Of a stretch of 62,759 nt of DNA, positions 6,808 to 15,617 are shown piece after piece. A model generated the notes under the pieces. It was not told the DNA's origin. It did not search any database and saw nothing but the letters and a program-made list of their open reading frames with translations. Source of the stretch: Nonomuraea maritima (GTDB taxonomy: Bacteria; Actinomycetota; Actinomycetes; Streptosporangiales; Streptosporangiaceae); contig NZ_FNFB01000040.1 in assembly GCF_900100395.1 (NCBI RefSeq), forward strand, positions 1 through 62,759. The letters run 5' to 3'. Numbering within the stretch: the stretch's first letter is position 1; each line of letters opens with the position of its first letter. A program made the translations under genes and the position numbers.

Positions 6808-8421
6808 CACCAGCTTGCGGACGCGGTCGGCGCCGACCGCCATGAGCAGCGTGGGCAGCCGCGGGCCGGTGTCGCGGCCCACGAGCAGCCGGTAGACCAG
6901 CACGAAGAACGCGCGCTGCGCCGCCTTCAGCTCCGGCGTGGCCGGGGCGTCGGCGGCGAGCCCCGCCTGGAGTTTCGGCACGCCGTACACGAGCGTGGTC
7001 AGGCCGTCGAGGCTCCAGTCGTCGAGGCCCTCGGCCAGGAGTCGCAGCGCCTCGCGCTCGTCGGGGCCGAGCGAGTCGAGCAGCTCGTGGTCGGGCGTCT
7101 CACGGATGTGGGTGCGCTGGTCGGGCGGCAGGTGGACGGCGGCCCAGTGCTGGGCGCGGTCGAGCCGCGGACGCGCCGCGTCGAGCGACTCGACGCCGTC
7201 GAGGTCGCGCAGGATACGCAGGGTCTGCCCGGCGTGCCCGGTCGTGATGTCGGCGACGGACGCGAGCGTGCGGTAGGGCACCGGGTGGGGCGTGGCGGGC
7301 AGCGGCCCCGACGCCGTGCGCACCGCCCGGTTGTACGCCGCCAGCTCGGCCGGCTGGGCCCGCTCCTCGGAGACCTTGCGGCCCAGGGCGTCCCATTCGT
7401 CGTAGAGACGATGGATCTCCTGGTCGAAGGCCACCTTGAACGACTGGGACGGCTTGCGGCGGGCGTACAGCCAGCGCAGCACCGGCGCCTCCATGATCTC
7501 CAGCGCGTCGGCCGCGGTCGGCACGTCGCCCTTGGAGCTGCTCATCTTGGCCATACCGGTGATGCCGACGAAGGCGTACATCGGGCCGATGGGCTGGTGG
7601 CCGCCGAACACCTCGCCGACGATCTCGCCGCCGACGACCCAGGCCGAGCCCGGCGAGTGGTGGTCGACCCCGGACGGCTCGAAGACCACGCCCTCGTAGG
7701 CCCAGCGCATCGGCCAGTCGACCTTCCACACCAGCTTGCCGCGGTCGTGCTCGGCCAGGCGCACGGTCTCGCCGAAGCCGCACGCGCACGTGTAGGCCAG
7801 CTCGGTGGTCTCGTCGTCGTACGCGGTGACCGTCGTCAGGTCGCGCTCGCACATCTCGCAGTACGGCTTGTACGGGAAATAGCCGTGCTCGTCGGCCGGG
7901 GCAGGCTCACCGGCGCGGGTCCGGTAACGCGCCAGCACGGCGTCGATCTTCGCCCGCTCGCGCATGGCGAGCAGGATCTGCTCGCGGTAGGCCCCCGAGG
8001 TGTACTGCTCGGTCTGGCTGATGCCGCGCACCTCGATGCCCAGCCGCGCCAGCGCCTCGATCATCGGCGCCTTGAAGTGCTCGGCCCAGTTGGCGTGGGA
8101 GCTGCCTGGAGGGGCGGGCACCGAGGTCAGCGGCTTGCCGACGTGTTCGGCCCACGAGGGGTCGATGCCCGCGGGCACCCGGCGGAAGCGGTCGTAGTCG
8201 TCCCACGACAGCAGGTGGACGCACTCGAGGCCGCGCCGCCTGATCTCGTCGGCGACCAGGTGGGGCGTCATGACCTCACGCAGGTTGCCCAGGTGGACGG
8301 GACCGGACGGGCTGAGCCCAGAGGCGCAGACGATGGGTTTGCCCGGGGCGCGTCTTTCCGCCTCGGCGATCACATCATCCGCGAACCTGGAGACCCAGTC
8401 GGTCTCGGAGCTTTCCACCAT
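6799..8421 (-). CDS. lysS: Class I lysyl-tRNA synthetase
   Basis: A 540-residue aminoacyl-tRNA synthetase of the class I (archaeal/spirochaete-type) LysRS family, which charges tRNA-Lys. Visible signatures are PSGPVHLGNLREV (HIGH motif), zinc-like Cys pairs YCEMC and CACG, and the KMSKS-equivalent GMAKMSSSKGD in the middle third, followed by the alpha-helical anticodon-binding C-terminus. ATG 8421 begins MVESSETDW; the longer frame to 9090 is antisense to the oxidoreductase gene. Many actinobacteria carry a class I LysRS in addition to a class II enzyme; whether this strain has both cannot be seen here. Confidence 0.93.
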   Translation of the reverse strand: MVESSETDWVSRFADDVIAEAERRAPGKPIVCASGLSPSGPVHLGNLREVMTPHLVADEIRRRGLECVHLLSWDDYDRFRRVPAGIDPSWAEHVGKPLTSVPAPPGSSHANWAEHFKAPMIEALARLGIEVRGISQTEQYTSGAYREQILLAMRERAKIDAVLARYRTRAGEPAPADEHGYFPYKPYCEMCERDLTTVTAYDDETTELAYTCACGFGETVRLAEHDRGKLVWKVDWPMRWAYEGVVFEPSGVDHHSPGSAWVVGGEIVGEVFGGHQPIGPMYAFVGITGMAKMSSSKGDVPTAADALEIMEAPVLRWLYARRKPSQSFKVAFDQEIHRLYDEWDALGRKVSEERAQPAELAAYNRAVRTASGPLPATPHPVPYRTLASVADITTGHAGQTLRILRDLDGVESLDAARPRLDRAQHWAAVHLPPDQRTHIRETPDHELLDSLGPDEREALRLLAEGLDDWSLDGLTTLVYGVPKLQAGLAADAPATPELKAAQRAFFVLVYRLLVGRDTGPRLPTLLMAVGADRVRKLVGS

Positions 8422-8471
8422 CGCGCCATTCTTGCGGCTCCGGGGGCTCCAAGCCAACGTGTTGCAGCTCT

Positions 8472-9572
8472 TCACATGGTCGGCTCGTACGGGTCCCAGC
8501 CCTCGGGAAGCGGTTCCGGCGCGGCCGTCGTCGAGGTGATGCGGCGGAACTCGCCGCGCTCGCCCGACTCGGCGATGGCGGACATGAGGTCGAGCACGTG
8601 CACGGCCAGCTCGCCTGAGGCGCGGTGCGGCGTACCCGCGCGGAGCGAGCGCGCGAGGTCGAGCACGCCGATGCCGCGTCCCGCCGTGGTGCCCGTCACC
8701 GGCAGCTCCCGCCAGTCGGTGTCGCGTAAGCCGCGGGCCAGCAGCGGTCCCTCGAACGTGTTGGGGTCGGGCAGCGACAGCGCGCCCTCCGTACCGATGA
8801 TCTCGATCATGCGGCGGTTCACCGCCGAGTCGAAGCTGAACGTGGCCGCGGCGGTGGCCGTGCCGGGGAAGTCGAGCAGGGCGTTGACGTGCGTCGGCAC
8901 CGACACGGGGAAGATCGTGCCGGCCTTGGGGCCCGAGCCGATGACGCGCTGGTCGTGGGCCCGGCGCGTGCCGGCCGCCACCCGCTCGACCGGGCCGAGC
9001 ATCGACACCAGCGCGGTCAGGTAGTACGGCCCGAGGTCGAAGAGCGGGCCCGCGCCCGGCTGGTAGAGGAACTCGGGGCTCGGGTGCCACGACTCAGGAC
9101 CGAGGCTCTGCGTGGCGGCCGTCACGGCGACCGGCTCGCCGACGAGGCCGGCGCGCAGGGCCCGCAGCGCCGACTGCAGCCCCGCGCCGAGGAACGTGTC
9201 GGGCGCGCAGCCGAGCCGCAGCCCCCGGTCGGCAGCCTCGGCCACGACCTTGGCCGCTTCGTCCACGTCCATGGCGAAAGGCTTCTCGCCGTACACGTGC
9301 TTGCCGGCGCGCAGCGACTCCAGGGCGACAGCCGCGTGCGCCGACGGGACCGTCAGGTTGACGACGATCTCGACCTCGGGCACCGCGAGCGCGGTGGCGA
9401 GATCGCCGGAGACCGGCACCCCGTGCTCGCGGGCCGCCGCGGCGGCCCGCTCGGTGTCGAGGTCCGCGATGGCGAGGACCCGCACGTCGGGGAAGGAGGT
9501 GAGGTTACGGAGATACTGACCGCTGATCACTCCGGCGCCCACCAGTGCGACGCCAACGGGACCGTTGCTCAA
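8472..9572 (-). CDS. Gfo/Idh/MocA-family oxidoreductase
   Basis: A 366-residue NAD(P)-dependent sugar dehydrogenase-like protein. It has the Rossmann start VALVGAGVISGQYLRNL, the family motif GKHVYGEKPFAMD (EKP with the catalytic Lys) and the C-terminal alpha/beta domain with PGAGPLFDLGPYYLTAL. It lies 61 bp downstream of xylA on the same strand. It probably belongs to the same sugar-utilisation transcript, acting on a pentose or derived polyol; the exact substrate is not readable. Confidence 0.88.
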   Translation of the reverse strand: MSNGPVGVALVGAGVISGQYLRNLTSFPDVRVLAIADLDTERAAAAAREHGVPVSGDLATALAVPEVEIVVNLTVPSAHAAVALESLRAGKHVYGEKPFAMDVDEAAKVVAEAADRGLRLGCAPDTFLGAGLQSALRALRAGLVGEPVAVTAATQSLGPESWHPSPEFLYQPGAGPLFDLGPYYLTALVSMLGPVERVAAGTRRAHDQRVIGSGPKAGTIFPVSVPTHVNALLDFPGTATAAATFSFDSAVNRRMIEIIGTEGALSLPDPNTFEGPLLARGLRDTDWRELPVTGTTAGRGIGVLDLARSLRAGTPHRASGELAVHVLDLMSAIAESGERGEFRRITSTTAAPEPLPEGWDPYEPTM

Positions 9573-9633
9573 GAGCCCTCCAAGCAGGGGTACGGCGGCC
9601 GGCCGGGAAGCGGCCGGCCGCCCGGGACGCGTG

Positions 9634-10785
9634 TCAGCCGCGAACGCCGAGGAGGTGTTCGAGGGCGAGCTGGTTGAGCCTGGTGAAGTGGAAGCCGCGG
9701 GCGGCGGCCGCGTCGACGTCGAAGTCGTCGTTCGCGAGGTCCTGCCAGGTCTCGCCGGCGGCGAGCGTGGGCCGGCCCAGCTCGTCCACGCGGGAGTTGC
9801 GCAGGGCCTCCTGCACCTCGGGGTCGGCCCGGAAGGCGCGCGACTTCTCCTTGAGGATCAGGTACGTGCGCATGTTGGCCGCCGCCGAGTCCCACACGTC
9901 CTGCGCGTCCTCGGTGCGCAGCGGCTTGTAGTCGAAGTGGCGGGGGCCGTCGTAGCCGCCGTTCTCCAGCAGGTCGACCAGGAAGAAGGCGCTCTTCAGG
10001 TCGCCGTGGCCGAAGATGAGGTCCTGGTCGTACTTCGGGCCGTGCTGGCCGTTGAGGTCGAGGTGGAACAGCTTGCCGTGCCACAGGGCCTGCGCGATGC
10101 CGTGCACGAAGTTGAGCCCGGCCATCTGCTCGTGCCCGACCTCGGGGTTGAGGCCGACCATCTCGGGGTGCTCCAGCTCGTTGATGAGCGCGAGCGCGTG
10201 GCCGATCGTCGGGAGCAGGATGTCGCCGCGGGGCTCGTTCGGCTTCGGCTCGAGGGCGAAGCGGATGTCGTAGCCCTTGTCGTTGACGTACTGGCAGAGG
10301 AGGTCGAGGCCCTCCTTGTAGCGGTCGAGGGCGGCCTTGACGTCCTTGGCCGCGTCCGACTCGGCGCCCTCGCGGCCGCCCCAGCACACGTACGTCCGCG
10401 CGCCGAGCGAGGCTGCGAGGTCGATGTTGCGCATGACCTTGCGCAGCGCGTACCGGCGCACGTCGCGGTCGTTGCTGGTGAAGGCCCCGTCCTTGAAGAC
10501 GGGGTGGGTGAACAGGTTGGTGGTGGCCATCGGCACCTTCATGCCGGTCTCGTCCAGCGCCTTCCTGAACGCCGCGATGGCCTTGTCGCGGTCGGGCTCG
10601 ACGGCGAGGAGGTCGTCGTCGTGGAACGTGACGCCGTACGCGCCCAGCTCGGCCAGGCGGTGCACGCTCTCCACCGGGTCGAGGGCGGGCCTGGAGGCGT
10701 CGCCGAACGGGTCGCGCGCCTGCCAGCCGACGGTCCAGAGGCCGAAGGTGAAGCGGTCGTCGGGCGTCGGAGTGAATCCGGTCAT
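9634..10785 (-). CDS. xylA: Xylose isomerase
   Basis: A 383-residue D-xylose isomerase of the actinobacterial short type. The catalytic pair is VTFHDDD (His near 55), with metal and substrate residues in LEPKPNEPRGD, GLNPEVGHEQMAGLN and FHLDLNGQHGPKYDQD. Length and order match Streptomyces XylA. It converts D-xylose to D-xylulose in the cytoplasm. The gene is divergent from a ROK-family regulator, with 57 bp between the two starts containing a direct repeat. It is followed by a Gfo/Idh/MocA oxidoreductase. No xylulokinase is in the window. Confidence 0.96.
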   Translation of the reverse strand: MTGFTPTPDDRFTFGLWTVGWQARDPFGDASRPALDPVESVHRLAELGAYGVTFHDDDLLAVEPDRDKAIAAFRKALDETGMKVPMATTNLFTHPVFKDGAFTSNDRDVRRYALRKVMRNIDLAASLGARTYVCWGGREGAESDAAKDVKAALDRYKEGLDLLCQYVNDKGYDIRFALEPKPNEPRGDILLPTIGHALALINELEHPEMVGLNPEVGHEQMAGLNFVHGIAQALWHGKLFHLDLNGQHGPKYDQDLIFGHGDLKSAFFLVDLLENGGYDGPRHFDYKPLRTEDAQDVWDSAAANMRTYLILKEKSRAFRADPEVQEALRNSRVDELGRPTLAAGETWQDLANDDFDVDAAAARGFHFTRLNQLALEHLLGVRG

Positions 10786-10808
10786 ATGTGGCTCCAGTGC
10801 TATTAGTC

Positions 10809-10826
10809 CATAATCTGTACATAATC
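10809..10826. promoter_or_regulatory. Direct repeat CATAATC x2 between xylA and the ROK regulator
   Basis: CATAATC at 10809-10815 and again at 10820-10826, 11 bp apart (one helical turn), in an AT-rich island within a GC-rich 57-bp divergent promoter region. It is a candidate ROK-regulator operator or promoter element. Confidence 0.4.
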
Positions 10827-10842
10827 CTGAGGAGGTGGGGCT

Positions 10843-11985
10843 GTGACGTCAAGAGGAGTGCGGCATGATTCCATGCGCGCCCGTAACCTGGCCGTAGTAC
10901 TGGCGGCCATCCACCGCTCAGGTCCGCACACGCGCGCCGCGCTCGCCGAGCGCACCGGGCTCACCAAGACCACCGTGTCCAGCCTGGTCGCCGACCTGCT
11001 GGAGGCGGGTGCGGTGACCGAGGGCGGCGCCGTACGAGGGGGAGAGCGGGGGCGGCCCGGCGTGGCCGTGCGCCTGAGCGGGCGCCGGGTGGCCGCGCTG
11101 GGGCTCGAGGTCAACATCGACTACCTGGCCGCGTGCGTCGTCGACCTCACCCGCACGGTGCGGCTGCGGCGTACGGTACGCGCCGACAACCGCAACTCCG
11201 ACCCCGCGCTCGTCCTCACGGGGCTGCGTGACCTGGTGAAGGAGACGGTGGCGCAGGCCGAGGCCGAGGGCCTGCGCATCGCCGGAGGCGCCCTCGCCGT
11301 GCCGGGAACCGTCGAGGACGGCGTCCTGCGCAACGCCCCGCACCTCGGCTGGCGCGACGTACGCGTCGCCGACCTCGTGGAGCTGCCCTTCGCGGTGGAC
11401 AACGAGGCGAACCTGGCGGCGCTCGGCGAGCTGTGGTTCGGCTGCCGGGACGCCGACTTCCTCTACGTCTCCGGCGAGATCGGCATCGGGGCGGGGCTCG
11501 TGGTCGCAGGAGAGGTGTTCCGCGGCACGTTCGGGCTGGCCGGTGAGCTCGGCCACGTGGTCGTCGCGGGCGACGGGCCCGCGTGCCGGTGCGGCGGCCG
11601 CGGCTGCCTGGAGGTGTACGCCGGCCAGGACGCACTCCTCGGCGCGCTGCCCTCGGTGTCCGAGCTGGTGGACCGGCTCAAGGCGGGCGACCGGCAGGCC
11701 ATGGAGACGTGCGAACGGGCCGGGCGCGCGTTGGGCGTGGCGCTGACCTCCGCCGTGCACCTGCTCGACCCGGGCCGGATCGTGCTCGGCGGTATCTACG
11801 AGCCGCTGTTCCCCTGGGTGGCAGGGCCGGTGGCGGAGGTACTCGAAGCCCGGCTGGCGCCGATGCGCGGGGCGCCGCCCTCCGTCGTCGTCTCGCGCAT
11901 CGGCGGGGACGCGGCGGTGCTGGGCGCCGCCGGCCTGGTCATCCAGCAGGTCATCGCGGAACCGGGCCGCATGCTCGGGCTGTGA
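10843..11985 (+). CDS. ROK-family transcriptional regulator (XylR-like)
   Basis: A 380-residue regulator starting at GTG 10843 behind GGAGG (10831-10835). It has an N-terminal winged helix (RAALAERTGLTKTTVSSLV) and a ROK sugar-kinase-like domain with the zinc motif CRCGGRGCLE and DNEANLAALGE. The position opposite xylA makes it the likely xylose-responsive repressor of the xyl genes. The kinase-like domain usually only senses sugar in such proteins. No overlapping kinase gene is present. Confidence 0.88.
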   Translation: MTSRGVRHDSMRARNLAVVLAAIHRSGPHTRAALAERTGLTKTTVSSLVADLLEAGAVTEGGAVRGGERGRPGVAVRLSGRRVAALGLEVNIDYLAACVVDLTRTVRLRRTVRADNRNSDPALVLTGLRDLVKETVAQAEAEGLRIAGGALAVPGTVEDGVLRNAPHLGWRDVRVADLVELPFAVDNEANLAALGELWFGCRDADFLYVSGEIGIGAGLVVAGEVFRGTFGLAGELGHVVVAGDGPACRCGGRGCLEVYAGQDALLGALPSVSELVDRLKAGDRQAMETCERAGRALGVALTSAVHLLDPGRIVLGGIYEPLFPWVAGPVAEVLEARLAPMRGAPPSVVVSRIGGDAAVLGAAGLVIQQVIAEPGRMLGL

Positions 11986-12039
11986 CGCCGGACATCTCAC
12001 GATAAGTTCGGTCAGCCATCGACCACGGCGAGGAGCCCC

Positions 12040-13140
12040 ATGACCCACAACCCCGCGGCACAGGTCCGGCGCTCGCTGTTCCTGCACGCCCCCGTCTACC
12101 GCAAGCCCGCCGACGCCCTGCGCCGCATGCTGGAGCTCGTCGACGACGGCACCGCGCCCGACGACCCGCAGGCGGCGCTCGAGGCCCGCCTCGCCACGCT
12201 GCTGGGCAAGGAGGCCGCGCTGCTCTTCCCCACGGGGACGATGGCGCAGCAGGTCGCGCTGCGCCTGCACGCCGAGGCCCGCGGCAGGCTCACCTTCGCC
12301 GCGCACCCGCAGACCCACCTCGACTCGTGGGAGATGCAGGGGTACGCCGCCGTGCACGGCCTGCGGCTGCAACGGGCCGGCGATCGGCACGAGCTGATGA
12401 CCCTCGCCGACCTGGCGGCCGTCGCCGAGCCGACGGCCGCCGTGGTGTGGGAGCTGCCGCAGCGCGACCTCGGCGGCCTGCTCCCCGAATGGGACGACCT
12501 GCGCGCCCAGATCGACCTCGTCCGCTCCCGCGGAGCCGCCGCGCACCTGGACGGCGCCCGGCTCTGGGAGGCGCAGACCTACTACCGCAGGCCGCACCAC
12601 GAGATCGCCGGGCTGTTCGACTCGGTCTACGTCTCGCTCTACAAGTCGTTGCACGGCCTGGCGGGCGGTGTGCTGCTGGGCGACGCCGACTTCATCGAGG
12701 CGGCCGGCGTCTGGCTGACCCGGCTCGGCGGACGCGCCGGCGACAAGTGGCCGCAGGCGCTCACCGCGCTCGCCGGGCTCGACCGGCTGCTGCCGCAGAT
12801 GGACGCCTTCCGCGACCACGCCGTCGCCATCGCGGCCGCCGTCAACGCCGACGGGGTGGCGTACGTGCACCCCGACCCGCCGCAGACGCCCCTGTTCCAC
12901 GTGCACCTGCCCGCCGGGCGGCAGGCGGTGGAACGCGCGGGTGCCGAGATGGTCTCCGAGCACGGCGTGCAGCTGTTCGCGCGGCTGCGCACCTCGCCCG
13001 ACCCGCGCCGGTCGAGCTTCGAGGTCACCGTCGGCGAGAACACCATGGAGTTCGCCCCCGACGAGGTGGCCGCGCTGATCCGCGAACTCGTGGAGCGCGC
13101 CACCGTCAGCTCCCCGGCAGGTCCCGCACGTCCAGCGTGA
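12040..13140 (+). CDS. Threonine aldolase/beta-eliminating lyase family PLP enzyme
   Basis: A 366-residue fold-type I PLP enzyme of the low-specificity threonine aldolase group. It shows ALLFPTGTMAQQVAL near the PLP-binding region, AAHLDGARLWEAQ (the Asp that contacts the pyridine nitrogen) and YVSLYKSLHGLAGG, whose Lys near residue 205 should form the Schiff base. The family cleaves beta-hydroxy amino acids to glycine and an aldehyde. Its last 35 bp overlap the end of the convergent beta-helix/AAA gene. Confidence 0.85.
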   Translation: MTHNPAAQVRRSLFLHAPVYRKPADALRRMLELVDDGTAPDDPQAALEARLATLLGKEAALLFPTGTMAQQVALRLHAEARGRLTFAAHPQTHLDSWEMQGYAAVHGLRLQRAGDRHELMTLADLAAVAEPTAAVVWELPQRDLGGLLPEWDDLRAQIDLVRSRGAAAHLDGARLWEAQTYYRRPHHEIAGLFDSVYVSLYKSLHGLAGGVLLGDADFIEAAGVWLTRLGGRAGDKWPQALTALAGLDRLLPQMDAFRDHAVAIAAAVNADGVAYVHPDPPQTPLFHVHLPAGRQAVERAGAEMVSEHGVQLFARLRTSPDPRRSSFEVTVGENTMEFAPDEVAALIRELVERATVSSPAGPARPA

Positions 13141-15607
13141 CCAGGTCGGTCGAGGTGGGGTCGTCGAGCTCGGCCACCCGCTGCGCCTGCCGTTCGGTCA
13201 TCTCCTGGAACGTCTGGCGGGCGTAGCGGCCGTTGCCGAAGCCGGCGTCCCTCGGCATCGCGGCGAACAGGGCCGTCAGGGCGTCCCTGGCGGCCGGGGT
13301 CAGCTCGTAGCGGTGCTCGCGCGCCTGGTGCTCCACGATCGACACCAGCTCCTGGGCGTCGTAGTCCTCGAACAGCAGCGTCCGGGTGAAGCGGGACGAC
13401 AGGCCCGGGTTGGAGGCGATGAAGCGGCCCATGTCGGCGGGGTAACCGGCCGCGATCACCACCACGTCGTCGCGGTGGTCCTCCATGAGCTTGACCAGGG
13501 TGGCCACCGCCTCGAGGCCGAAGTCCGTGCCCCCGCCGAGCGGCACCAGCGAGTACGCCTCGTCGATGAACAGCACGCCGCCGAGCGCCCGCGTGAACGC
13601 GGCGGCCGTCTTCGGGCCGGTGTGGCCGACGTACTCGCCGACCAGGTCGCTGCGGTCGACCTCGACGAGGTGGCCGACGCGCAGCAGGTTCAGCGCCTTG
13701 AGCAGCCGGCCGTAGAGCCGGGCGACCGTGGTCTTGCCGGTGCCGGGGTTGCCGGCGAACACCAGGTGGCGGCTGAGCGGAGGGGCGGGCAGGCCGGCGT
13801 CCTCGCGGCGGCGTACCGTCTGCATCAGCTTGACCAGTGAGCCCACGTCGCGCTTGACGCGTTCCAGCCCGACCAGCCGGTCGAGCTCGCCGAGCAGGTC
13901 CGCCAGGCTCTCCTCCGGGACGTCCTCCTCGGGCCGCTTCGCGTCCACGGCGGGCGGCGCGGCCGGGGTGGTCGGGAGCGGGACGGCGGTCTCGCCGAAG
14001 GAGCAGTCCTCGAACACCGGCGCGGCGCCGTCGTCCAGGCCCACGACGTCGGCGCAGTCGTGCGTCCGGCAGCCGCGGAAGACCGGATCGGCTCCCGCGC
14101 CGACGTGCAGGGCGGGGAAGCCCGACCGCACCACGTCGCAGGACGCGAAGACGCCGCCCGCGCCCTGCGCGAGGAAGAACCCGTTCTTGGCGGGACGCTC
14201 GACGCGCAGCCCGGTGAAGGACGGCCGGGCGCCCGTCCACACCACGACGCCGCAGCCGCCGCAGTCCTCCACCGAGCCGCCGTCCACCCGGACCTCGGAC
14301 TTGGCGTCCACCACGATGCCCGCCGCGCCCGTGCGCGTCACGCGGGTGCCCTCCACCGTCGCCCCGGCGCCCTCAGCGACCTCCACACCGGTACGGGAGA
14401 CGCCGGACACCGTGCAGTTCACGACCGTCGACCCGGCCGCCGAGGCGACGCGGACGCCGTTCTCGCCGCCCGTGATGTGCACGCCGGCGAGCGTGGCGGC
14501 GGCCTGCTCGGTGACGGACACGCCGTTCATGGTGACGTCCGCGATCCGGCAGTCGGACAGGTTCACCCGGGACTCGCCCGTCAGGTGCACGCCGTGCTCG
14601 GAGCCGCCGCGCACCCGGCAGTCGGTCAGCGTCGCCGTCGCCGTGCCGGCGAGGTGCAGCGAACTGAAGCCGCACCGGTCGATCCGGCAGTCGGTCAGCT
14701 CCGCGCCCGCCGAGTCGGCGACCAGCAGGCCGTTGGCCGACGGCGCCACGACCGCGCAGCCGCGGGCGACCAGCCGCCCTTTGTCACGGACCACCAGGCC
14801 GCTGGCGGCCGAGCCGGTGATCCGGCAGTCGACCAGGTCGGCCTGCGCAGAACCTGTGACGTGCACGCCCGCCTCCCCGGGCGCGTCGATCCTCGTGTCG
14901 TCCGCCGACGCGTGCGAGCCGTCCTCCAGGAGCAGGCCGCTGCGGCCCGTACGGTGCAGGACCGACTCCGCGAGCTTCAGCCGGGCCGTGCCGCGCAGCC
15001 GGATCGCCGAGCCGGTGGTGCCGTCCAGCCGCAGCCGCACCGCGTCCAGCCGGGCGGTGCCAGAAAGGACGATGCCGGTACCGTCGATCCCGCCGATCGT
15101 GACGTCCTCCAGCCGGACCGCGGCCCCGCCCGACAGGTACAGCCCCGCCTGCGCGGCGCCCTCCACCCGGCAGCCGCGCAACAGCACGGCGGCGCCCGGC
15201 ACGAGACCGCGCTCGTGCGCCGCCTGATCGGCCGCCGCTCCGCGGACCTCCAACCGGCCGCCGCGCACCACGCAGTCCGTCATCGCGAGGCCCGCGTGCG
15301 GCGCGACGCTCACCGCGGGCTCCCCTGACGTCGCCGCCTCCACCACCAGGCCGTGCACCGCGCAGTCGGGACCGTCGACCGCCAGCGCGGGCGCTCCGGG
15401 CGGCGCGCTCAGCAGGACGCTGCCCGGCCCGTGCTCGGCGGCCAGCGTCACACCGCGCGGCAGCACCACGGACTCGGCGTACCGGCCGGGGGCGACGAGC
15501 ACCCGGTCGCCGGGCGCGGCGGCCAGGACCGCGTCGGTGATCCGGCGGTGCACGCCACGGCCCTTCTGGCCGACGGCGTGGATTCTCACCCCTTCATGGC
15601 GCATCAC
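13106..15607 (-). CDS. Right-handed beta-helix protein fused to a CbxX/CfxQ-type AAA ATPase (T7SS-associated)
   Basis: An 833-residue fusion. Residues about 20-520 are a long parallel beta-helix built of about 23-residue turns (repeated patterns such as LTDCRIDRCG, LVDCRITGSAASG, VNLSDCRIADVT) with D/S-C-R-I/V at each turn, as in pectate-lyase-like or NosD folds. After a short linker comes an EccA/CbxX-type AAA+ domain with Walker A GNPGTGKTT near 615, Walker B GVLFIDEAYSL near 680 and a sensor/Arg region in SNPGLSSRFTRTLLF. It starts at GTG 15607 (GAAGGA upstream) or ATG 15604, only 10 bp after the giant effector-like gene, so the two are co-translated. EccA-type ATPases help load ESX substrates. 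The beta-helix may replace the TPR domain of classical EccA as the partner-binding part (inference). Confidence 0.85.
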   Translation of the reverse strand: MMRHEGVRIHAVGQKGRGVHRRITDAVLAAAPGDRVLVAPGRYAESVVLPRGVTLAAEHGPGSVLLSAPPGAPALAVDGPDCAVHGLVVEAATSGEPAVSVAPHAGLAMTDCVVRGGRLEVRGAAADQAAHERGLVPGAAVLLRGCRVEGAAQAGLYLSGGAAVRLEDVTIGGIDGTGIVLSGTARLDAVRLRLDGTTGSAIRLRGTARLKLAESVLHRTGRSGLLLEDGSHASADDTRIDAPGEAGVHVTGSAQADLVDCRITGSAASGLVVRDKGRLVARGCAVVAPSANGLLVADSAGAELTDCRIDRCGFSSLHLAGTATATLTDCRVRGGSEHGVHLTGESRVNLSDCRIADVTMNGVSVTEQAAATLAGVHITGGENGVRVASAAGSTVVNCTVSGVSRTGVEVAEGAGATVEGTRVTRTGAAGIVVDAKSEVRVDGGSVEDCGGCGVVVWTGARPSFTGLRVERPAKNGFFLAQGAGGVFASCDVVRSGFPALHVGAGADPVFRGCRTHDCADVVGLDDGAAPVFEDCSFGETAVPLPTTPAAPPAVDAKRPEEDVPEESLADLLGELDRLVGLERVKRDVGSLVKLMQTVRRREDAGLPAPPLSRHLVFAGNPGTGKTTVARLYGRLLKALNLLRVGHLVEVDRSDLVGEYVGHTGPKTAAAFTRALGGVLFIDEAYSLVPLGGGTDFGLEAVATLVKLMEDHRDDVVVIAAGYPADMGRFIASNPGLSSRFTRTLLFEDYDAQELVSIVEHQAREHRYELTPAARDALTALFAAMPRDAGFGNGRYARQTFQEMTERQAQRVAELDDPTSTDLVTLDVRDLPGS

Positions 15608-15617
15608 GATGATTCCT

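Noticed and set aside
7087..9024. 645-codon plus-strand frame opposite lysS and the oxidoreductase
   Set aside because: Crosses two genuine genes and has no ribosome site or domain.
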